Shown here: piece after piece, positions 58,601 through 64,000 of the stretch
Layout of the letters: every line of letters starts with the position of its first letter
Numbering within the stretch: position 1 is the first letter of the stretch
Origin: CAZCCC01 sp964535715
GTDB lineage: Bacteria > Patescibacteriota > Patescibacteriia > Buchananbacterales > UBA6539
Assembly (NCBI GenBank): GCA_964535715.1
Contig: CAZHUO010000001.1
Location: 57,698 to 121,697, forward strand
Direction: 5' to 3'
DNA: 64,000 nt
Made by a program: the position numbers and the translations under genes
Notes under the pieces: model-generated
The model's input: only the letters and a program-made list of their open reading frames with translations
What the model was told of the DNA's origin: nothing
Database searches by the model: none

Positions 58601-59121
58601 ATACAGATGAAGCCGTGGTTGCCGGAATTTTAAGAGATGGCACCGGTAAAGATGTTGATGTTTTGATGCCTTTGAACGCTCAGATGAAAGGAATTGATTT
58701 GTATTTAGTAAACATTAAAACAAAAAAACTTATCTCGATCCAGGTAAAAGGTAGTAGGGCATATGAACCACAGAAAAGCGAAGTCAAAAAGTATGGTCAA
58801 GGATCAGCCGGCTGGTTTTTCTTTCCTGAAGAAGTTGTCAGTAAAGCAATCGCCGATTATTTTATATTCCTGATCTATATTATTGAAGACAGCAAGAACG
58901 AAGGCAGGCGAGTGATTAAACCTCACACTATTTTAATTCCTATCGGAATACTACAGAACAAATGTAAAAAATGTAAGAAAACTCATGGCGATGGACGACT
59001 AAGTTTTAAAATCTGGATTAATCCAAAAATCAAAGAAGCGTTTGACTTCAGGGATAAAAAAATGGAACTCAGTTTATATTTAGACAAAGAGGGGCTTAAG
59101 TCTATCAATAATAAATTATAA
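58567..59121 (+). CDS. Nuclease-fold protein, PD-(D/E)XK-like
   Basis: 184 residues from ATG 58567 (MGIAYKNFWSLNTDEAVVAG); an earlier in-frame codon lies in the pseudogene remnant. The MKGIDLYLVNIKTKKLISIQVKGSRAYE segment shows the D...QxK pattern of restriction-endonuclease-fold proteins, like DUF4365-type domains. Two cysteine pairs (CKKCKK) suggest a small metal-binding hairpin. It is followed two bases later by the next gene, so the two are an operon. Confidence 0.65.
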   Translation: MGIAYKNFWSLNTDEAVVAGILRDGTGKDVDVLMPLNAQMKGIDLYLVNIKTKKLISIQVKGSRAYEPQKSEVKKYGQGSAGWFFFPEEVVSKAIADYFIFLIYIIEDSKNEGRRVIKPHTILIPIGILQNKCKKCKKTHGDGRLSFKIWINPKIKEAFDFRDKKMELSLYLDKEGLKSINNKL

Positions 59122-59123
59122 TC

Positions 59124-59648
59124 ATGTCCAAGAAAGGCTTTATTGAAAATGAAATACTAATTCTTACAATCAACGGCGCTTTGTCCCGAGGCAAAGCCGT
59201 TTATAATTTTTACGAAGAAAATGATATTACAGATGGAAGGAAAAAAATTGGCTTTCGAAACTTTATTAAGGATGAATTAAAAAAATTAAAAGATGTTTAC
59301 AAAGATGATACAGTAGATGAAGAAGCGCACATTCAGAATTTGTTAAGCTTTAAAAAAGCAATCGACGCTAATTATAAATCTATATTAAGGAATGGTGGAA
59401 TTAATTTTGGCCGGGTTCAAAAACTTTTAAATCTATATCTTAAATATATGTGGGCTTTGAGTGAAATAGGGTTACCTCCGCATTGTCCTTTTGACAGTAT
59501 AATTATTTCAAAGTTGGATGATGTCAGCGGTATTATTTGGACTGATATGAGTTTAGATGATTATAGATTATTGGTTTCCAGAGCTAAAGAAAAGGCCGGC
59601 AATCAAAGTCTGGCCGAATGGGAATTGGAAGTATTTGAAAGACGATAG
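59124..59648 (+). CDS. Hypothetical protein of the nuclease island
   Basis: 174 residues, soluble, mostly helical, with no signal peptide. I do not recognise it. The two-base gap to the preceding nuclease-fold gene and the eleven-base gap to the NERD gene suggest one transcript. The FGRVQKLLNLYLKYMWALSEIGLPPHCPFDSIIISKL segment looks like the C-terminal half of a small helical domain rather than an enzyme core. Confidence 0.6.
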   Translation: MSKKGFIENEILILTINGALSRGKAVYNFYEENDITDGRKKIGFRNFIKDELKKLKDVYKDDTVDEEAHIQNLLSFKKAIDANYKSILRNGGINFGRVQKLLNLYLKYMWALSEIGLPPHCPFDSIIISKLDDVSGIIWTDMSLDDYRLLVSRAKEKAGNQSLAEWELEVFERR

Positions 59649-59659
59649 TCAGTTTGAAT

Positions 59660-60289
59660 ATGAATTATTTTTTTATACTAATTACAATAATCATTTTTGC
59701 TGGCCTCTTATTGGTTAAGTTGAAGATGCCGGTTTTGATTGGCAAAATAGGTGAGAAATTTGTTTCAAATAAATTTAGTCACCTAGATCAATCACAATAT
59801 AAAATAATAAACGATTTGTTACTGTCGTCTAGCGGAAGTACAAGCACTACTCAAATAGATCATGTGATTGTTTCTAATTTTGGTATTTTTTGCATTGAAA
59901 CCAAATCGTACAAGGGGTGGATATTTGGCAATGCCAGCCAGCAATATTGGACCCAAGTAATTTATAGAAACAAGCAACGTTTTTACAATCCTTTGCGCCA
60001 GAATTTTGCTCATACCAAAGCCATTGAATCTATAATCGGTAATAAACTGAAAGTGCCGGTTGTTTCGTTTGTCGTCTTTCCGTATGCTGACAAATTGAAA
60101 ATATCTGGGACGGATAAAGTTGGCTATACGAGAGATATTGTCGGAAAAATAAAAAATTATTCCAGTCCGGTTTATTCCGATACCGAGAGAGATGAAATCC
60201 TTAATTTGCTTGTTAACGCCAACATAAAAGATAAAGAGGCACGAAGAGAGCATAATATTCAGGTGAAAACAAGTCATCGCCAACTATAA
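59660..60289 (+). CDS. NERD-domain protein with N-terminal membrane anchor
   Basis: 209 residues from ATG 59660. A membrane helix (residues ~3-20) precedes a nuclease-related (NERD) domain: IGKIGEKFVSNKF, then TTQIDHVIVSNFGIFCIETKSYKGWIFG, which carries the D...ETK catalytic pattern of the restriction-endonuclease fold, then FYNPLRQNFAHTKAI. NERD proteins occur with defence and plasmid genes; the exact substrate is unknown. It is the last gene of the island. Confidence 0.85.
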   Translation: MNYFFILITIIIFAGLLLVKLKMPVLIGKIGEKFVSNKFSHLDQSQYKIINDLLLSSSGSTSTTQIDHVIVSNFGIFCIETKSYKGWIFGNASQQYWTQVIYRNKQRFYNPLRQNFAHTKAIESIIGNKLKVPVVSFVVFPYADKLKISGTDKVGYTRDIVGKIKNYSSPVYSDTERDEILNLLVNANIKDKEARREHNIQVKTSHRQL

Positions 60290-60301
60290 CGGCGATAATT
60301 T

Positions 60302-60310
60302 TGCTATAAT
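60302..60310 (+). promoter_or_regulatory. Extended -10 promoter, leaderless spacing
   Basis: TGC-TATAAT (TATAAT at 60305-60310) lies exactly six bases before the ATG at 60317, matching the layout at 23043-23058. Confidence 0.65.
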
Positions 60311-60316
60311 AAAATT

Positions 60317-61738
60317 ATGAAAAAAATATACATTATTTCCGCAGTAACCGTAATAATCAACGTATTATTTTATTTTTACGCCAATCAGTTTAAGTTTTTA
60401 TGGGGCGCCCAGCTTTTGTTGTTGCCAATTATATCCGGTGCGCTAATGGCAGTGATTCAAGACAAAAATCGAAGTTATGAATTCTTACCTGGGATTATAA
60501 TTGGTTCATTTATTTCCAGTTTTGTCTTTACTTGTGTAATCCAAGTGTTTGAGTGTTTTGATTACAGTTATGGTCCGCATTGCCCAATTCCCAGTTTATC
60601 TAGTGTTGCACCTTTTGTCTTAATGTTGTCGGGAATTTTTATTTTTGGCGGTCTGATCGGCATCGTTATCAAGGGCATCTTTTTGTTGCTTAAGATAAAA
60701 AAAGAATCAAAATTAGTTTTATTTCTTAGAAAAATATCTGGAGGATTACTTATTGGCCTTGGATCAGCTGGGGCTTTATTTTGTATTATTATTTTTTTGA
60801 TTTTATCTTTTTATCCCGCAAGTCCGTTGCTTAATAAGGTAATGGTGGATTTCAGGTTAATAGAAGTTACGGGTATTGTCATGTATTATTTGTTGCTTTT
60901 GTCGACTTTAGTTATTGTTTTAATACCATTGGTCTTTGTTATTATTTTGGGACTTTCATCATATTTCATAAAAAAGAATTTTTTCAATCCAAAATTATTT
61001 ATTAAATTAGCTTTGTTGTTCTTTTTATTTTTAGCTGTATTTTTTCTGCTGTCTTTTTATGTAGAATCTCGGTTTGAAGAAAAGAAAGCAATGATGAAGG
61101 AAAACCAAATTGAAAGGCATTTTGATATTAAAGACTTCAATAATATTTCAGTCTCACGTTTTGTTGAATTTGACACAATAATAATTAAACAGGGTCAAGA
61201 ATTTAGCATTGTCGCCAAGGGAAGCGAATATGACCAGATAGGGTTGGATTTTGAAAAAATAGATAATGATGTTTTACTTATTAAGAGATCAGAGCTTGAA
61301 ACTTATTACAATACCGATACTTGGACAGTGGAAAACAGAGACAAATTTTTTCCTGCCGGCACCAAGAATTTAACGATTGAAATAACCATACCTGATGTTG
61401 AAAAAATTTCACTAAGTGGGGGAAATATGGAATTAATTGATTTAGAAGTTGATAATATTGAGATAGCTTTAAATAAAAGATTTAATAATATAAAAGGGAA
61501 GATAATCGTCAGGGATACGCTATGGTTGAATGCCAAAGGCGGGATAATAAATTTGGACGGTTCAGCTGAAAATTTGATAATAAACTCCGGTGACTGCTGG
61601 ATAGAAATGGATGAGTTTGTTGTAAAAAATGCGGAAATTAGTGCCAATAATACCAGCAGATTAAATGTAAACGTAAGTAATGACTTGGAGGTAAAATCAA
61701 ATAATAATTCTGTTATCACTAACCATTATAAAGAATAA
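60317..61738 (+). CDS. Polytopic membrane protein with C-terminal DUF2807-like beta domain
   Basis: 473 residues. The first ~250 contain about seven hydrophobic segments. The C-terminal ~210 residues (FDIKDFNNISVSRFVEFDTIIIKQGQEFSIVAKG ... INLDGSAENLIINSGDCWIEM) are a right-handed beta-helix-like domain of the DUF2807 (GIN) type, usually extracytoplasmic. The fusion of a multi-helix membrane part to DUF2807 is not one I recognise. The gene is followed after 12 bases by a small exported protein. Confidence 0.78.
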   Translation: MKKIYIISAVTVIINVLFYFYANQFKFLWGAQLLLLPIISGALMAVIQDKNRSYEFLPGIIIGSFISSFVFTCVIQVFECFDYSYGPHCPIPSLSSVAPFVLMLSGIFIFGGLIGIVIKGIFLLLKIKKESKLVLFLRKISGGLLIGLGSAGALFCIIIFLILSFYPASPLLNKVMVDFRLIEVTGIVMYYLLLLSTLVIVLIPLVFVIILGLSSYFIKKNFFNPKLFIKLALLFFLFLAVFFLLSFYVESRFEEKKAMMKENQIERHFDIKDFNNISVSRFVEFDTIIIKQGQEFSIVAKGSEYDQIGLDFEKIDNDVLLIKRSELETYYNTDTWTVENRDKFFPAGTKNLTIEITIPDVEKISLSGGNMELIDLEVDNIEIALNKRFNNIKGKIIVRDTLWLNAKGGIINLDGSAENLIINSGDCWIEMDEFVVKNAEISANNTSRLNVNVSNDLEVKSNNNSVITNHYKE

Positions 61739-61750
61739 AGGAATATTTTT

Positions 61751-62563
61751 ATGAAAAAAACAATTATTATCTTAATCGTATTGCTTCTTGCATCCGTTCT
61801 CATCTTTATTTATTGGTGGCAACGCGGCGACGCTTTATTGGTCCAACCCCCGTCAGATTTTCAAGGCAGGGGAGGCGGTTTGGCAAACGATGAAAATATA
61901 CCGCCGTTAACTCTACAATCAAAATCGCAGATTATAGAAACTATCAAATTTTTTATGGACAATTCCAACCTGAGCGTTGAATACGTAACTAATAGAAAAA
62001 ATCCTTCCAATTTCAACGTTGGCAAGGTTACTCCAATCAATGACAATTTGCCCGGCGTTATCGGTGCTTGGCGAACTGACGTTCCGCCCGAATGGGAACG
62101 ACCCGTGTATATTTTCCAGCAAACCGAATATATCAATGAGCTGTGCGAAGTTTATGAATATGAAGTCGACGTTCGCAACAGTCAAATCGTTGAAGTCCAC
62201 GTCAGATATCCCGAATCAATTCAAAATTTATCGCTTGACGAAAGAAAGAAACAATGCGGCAGTTTGGGTTCGCTGTATGGTCCGGTCGTGACCGAGGAAG
62301 AAATCAGAACCGTCGCCATGAATTATTTGGCGCGGGCGGTTTCAGATTTTGATCAAATCAAAGACCAATTTGAATACAGACCGAGTACAAAAACTCCGGT
62401 AAATATCGCCGCCGCTCACGAGTGGATCTGGCAGGATGCTAGTTATAAATTACCGGAAGGATTGAGCGGTGATGTCTATAATAATCCGACAATCAGAATT
62501 ATTATTAGCAGTGGTGGAAAATTGATTTATTATTTTAATAGTGTTGGGTTATTCAATAATTGA
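61751..62563 (+). CDS. Hypothetical exported or membrane-anchored protein
   Basis: 270 residues with an N-terminal hydrophobic segment (residues ~4-22) and no lipobox. A proline/glycine linker precedes a mixed alpha/beta domain containing YEYEVDVRNSQIVEVHVRYPE, a short pattern common in PepSY-like or peptidase-propeptide-like folds. Function unknown. It shares an operon with the DUF2807 gene and ends beside the terminator of the porin gene on the other strand. Confidence 0.65.
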   Translation: MKKTIIILIVLLLASVLIFIYWWQRGDALLVQPPSDFQGRGGGLANDENIPPLTLQSKSQIIETIKFFMDNSNLSVEYVTNRKNPSNFNVGKVTPINDNLPGVIGAWRTDVPPEWERPVYIFQQTEYINELCEVYEYEVDVRNSQIVEVHVRYPESIQNLSLDERKKQCGSLGSLYGPVVTEEEIRTVAMNYLARAVSDFDQIKDQFEYRPSTKTPVNIAAAHEWIWQDASYKLPEGLSGDVYNNPTIRIIISSGGKLIYYFNSVGLFNN

Positions 62564-62579
62564 TTTTAAATAAAAAAAT

Positions 62580-62603
62580 GAGGACAGATGTGACTCCGTC
62601 CTC
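62580..62603 (-). terminator. Rho-independent terminator of the porin gene
   Basis: On the minus strand GAGGAC and GTCCTC form the stem, followed by a run of seven T. A second hairpin CGACTGGC-TGT-GCCAGTCG (62617-62635) lies between it and the stop codon. Confidence 0.8.
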
Positions 62604-62640
62604 AGTAGTTACGATGCGACTGGCTGTGCCAGTCGTTTTC

Positions 62641-63849
62641 TTACCCTCCGAATTTCCAGGTGACGCTGGCCGAGACGACATGCACGTCGACTTCATACTT
62701 TCCCGGTGCCAGGAAGCCGAAGTGTTTTTCAACTTCTCTTTTACCCCAGCCGTAGGTGTAGCCGAGATCGAAATCCCAGTTGTCGTTTGGCCTATAGCCA
62801 AGACCGAGAGAAACTCCCGGTCCGTCGACTTCCGGGGCAGTCGGCGTAGTGGTCTCTCGCGGAATGGCCGCAGTATGCCAGCAGACCCCGCTTCTTAGAA
62901 GCCACTTTTCGGTCAGTTCATATTCGGCGCCGAGATGAAAGCTGAAGTTGTCGTGCCAGTTCAGCTTTTGGCTGTATTCCAGCAGTCCGCCGATTTTGGC
63001 CGTCATCCGCTTGGCTGCCGAGTAGTCGTACCAGTTGGCGTCAGCCAGGATTCTCAACCTGTCGTTTGGTTCGTACTTCAAGCCGATTCCGAGCCTGCCG
63101 GGAAAGTAGGCTGAACTCGACATGTCGTACTTGCCAAGAGGCAAACCCAGCAGTTCAAGCTTGGTTGACCCTTTCAGGCGAACTTCCATCGGCAGGCTGT
63201 ATGACGCGCCGAAAGTCCACTTGTCGTTGAGCCGATAAAGCAGACCGAGCCCGCCGCCGAAACCGATCCCGTCTGCTTCGGCTTCCATACTTGCCATATC
63301 GAGACGAAAGTTTCCCAGCTGGAGATTGCCGGAGTTGACGAACTGAGCATAGCCAATGTTGAGACTGATTCCCAGGGAGAGATCGTCGCTGACCTGATAA
63401 GCCATTGCCGGAACCAGCGAAGTCAGGCTTAACATTCCTTCTTTCCAAGGAAAGTCGTCGTCGTACTTGCTGCCAAGACCGCCGACAACATGCCAGCCTG
63501 CTCCAACCGTCAGCCGATCAGTCAGCCGAGTGGAAAACCCGCCGAAAGGCAGAGGGATAATTCCACCCTCTGAATCTTTGGATAGTTCCCGCCCGCATTC
63601 CGACCACTGATAAGTTCCGTCGGCCATGATTGCTTCAACACCAAACTGCAGCGAAGTACGCTTGATGTTATTCAATCCCGCAGGGTTGTAATAGAACGCC
63701 GAAGCGTCCACCGGATCGGCAATCTGCGCACCACACATTCCCATGGCTCTGGGGCCGACACTGCCGCTGACGCGATTGACTCCTCCTGCCATTGCCAGAT
63801 TGCCGGTCAACAAGACCAGCAGACACATTGCAATTGTTACTTTTTTCAT
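62641..63849 (-). CDS. OmpP1/FadL/TodX-family outer-membrane transporter
   Basis: 402 residues with signal peptide MKKVTIAMCLLVLLTGNLAMA. The family signature GSVGPRAMGMCGAQIADPVDASAFYYNPAGL follows, then alternating amphipathic strands ending in a typical C-terminal beta-strand with terminal aromatic (SVTWKFGG, Phe three from the end). FadL-family porins take up hydrophobic compounds through an outer membrane. GC content and codon choice differ sharply from the neighbours. It has its own promoter, ribosome-binding site (GGGAGG) and terminator, so it is a self-contained unit. Confidence 0.9.
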   Translation of the reverse strand: MKKVTIAMCLLVLLTGNLAMAGGVNRVSGSVGPRAMGMCGAQIADPVDASAFYYNPAGLNNIKRTSLQFGVEAIMADGTYQWSECGRELSKDSEGGIIPLPFGGFSTRLTDRLTVGAGWHVVGGLGSKYDDDFPWKEGMLSLTSLVPAMAYQVSDDLSLGISLNIGYAQFVNSGNLQLGNFRLDMASMEAEADGIGFGGGLGLLYRLNDKWTFGASYSLPMEVRLKGSTKLELLGLPLGKYDMSSSAYFPGRLGIGLKYEPNDRLRILADANWYDYSAAKRMTAKIGGLLEYSQKLNWHDNFSFHLGAEYELTEKWLLRSGVCWHTAAIPRETTTPTAPEVDGPGVSLGLGYRPNDNWDFDLGYTYGWGKREVEKHFGFLAPGKYEVDVHVVSASVTWKFGG

Positions 63850-63910
63850 CGCTTGTCCTCCCTTTGAAGGGTTTTGGTTTAAGGTTCATTCCGATACAAT
63901 CTAACTGGTT

Positions 63911-63939
63911 ATAATACTCTGATTTGTTGAAAAAGTCAA
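63911..63939 (-). promoter_or_regulatory. Sigma-70 promoter of the porin gene
   Basis: On the minus strand TTGACT (63939-63934), a 17-bp spacer, TATTAT (63916-63911), about 60 bases before the start codon. Confidence 0.75.
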
Positions 63940-64000
63940 GATGGGGCGTTATATTCTAAATAGAAATTCGACATAGAATGATATAATTACAAGGTATCAA

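Noticed and set aside
60317..61738. Trimeric autotransporter adhesin
   Set aside because: The beta-helical part is DUF2807-like and follows several membrane helices; there is no translocator domain.

Overview
The window looks like a Patescibacteria (Candidate Phyla Radiation) genome, most likely a Parcubacteria-type lineage. The support is an AT-rich sequence with short spacers, a type IV pilus locus laid out as in CPR genomes, secreted proteins with GWAWSDNIGW-type repeats, and single-copy housekeeping genes scattered without their usual partners. UGA is a normal stop (for example at 27716-27718 and 54929-54931), so this is not a UGA=Gly lineage. I cannot place it more finely from sequence alone.

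Layout. 1-10.3 kb: the 3' part of recG, then a minus-strand run of a 3-methyladenine glycosylase, radA, a membrane-anchored beta-propeller protein, a repeat-rich disordered membrane protein, clpC, htpX and lemA. 10.4-14.6 kb: two large secreted proteins, one with YadA-head-like repeats and one with GWAWS repeats. 14.6-31.5 kb: a type IV pilus locus (pilM, pilN, pilO, a small anchor protein, pilB, a receiver-domain protein, a PilT homologue with every catalytic motif altered, pilC, pilin), two polytopic GT-C-like membrane proteins, a second pilin, prepilin peptidase and four minor pilins. 31.6-45.7 kb: ligA, glgC, gatC, gatA, a DsbA-type protein, a NUDIX hydrolase, two unknowns, dnaG and rpoD, separated by unusually structured non-coding DNA and tRNA genes. 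46.0-46.6 kb: an MNT/HEPN toxin-antitoxin pair between tRNA-Asn copies. 46.9-50.2 kb: a minus-strand mobile block (serine recombinase, terminase-small-like protein, ParB-methyltransferase). 50.9-60.3 kb: a nuclease-rich, defence-like island with a one-polypeptide restriction-modification enzyme translationally coupled to a 1164-residue protein I cannot identify. 60.3-62.6 kb: two membrane or secreted proteins. 62.6-63.9 kb: a GC-rich OmpP1/FadL-type outer-membrane porin gene, which does not fit a CPR cell envelope.

The most unusual content is in the non-coding DNA. A family of short GC-rich palindromes (cores such as CCGCC-N3/4-GGCGG) recurs across the window. It sits between genes, inside the leader of one minor pilin, inside the T-loop of a tRNA-Asn copy, and at three homologous positions (D-arm, anticodon loop, T-arm junction) in a decaying tRNA-Ser(UGA) array. 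The intact tRNAs lie inside perfect or near-perfect 13-14 bp inverted repeats that lengthen the acceptor stem. A second dispersed element of about 85 bp occurs between pilN and pilO and, inverted, inside the N-terminal coding region of the GWAWS protein. Several chains of long-stemmed hairpins (33.9-34.5 kb, 36.0-36.7 kb, 50.7-50.85 kb) could be uncharacterised structured RNAs.

Regulation visible in sequence: good sigma-70 promoters precede the first pilin, gatC, glgC, two tRNA-like units and the porin. Four genes (pilM, a YfhO-like gene, the prepilin peptidase and a DUF2807-like gene) have a -10 hexamer exactly six bases before the ATG, three of them with an extended -10, which predicts leaderless mRNAs. 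All functional calls are by motif and family recognition; no database search was run.
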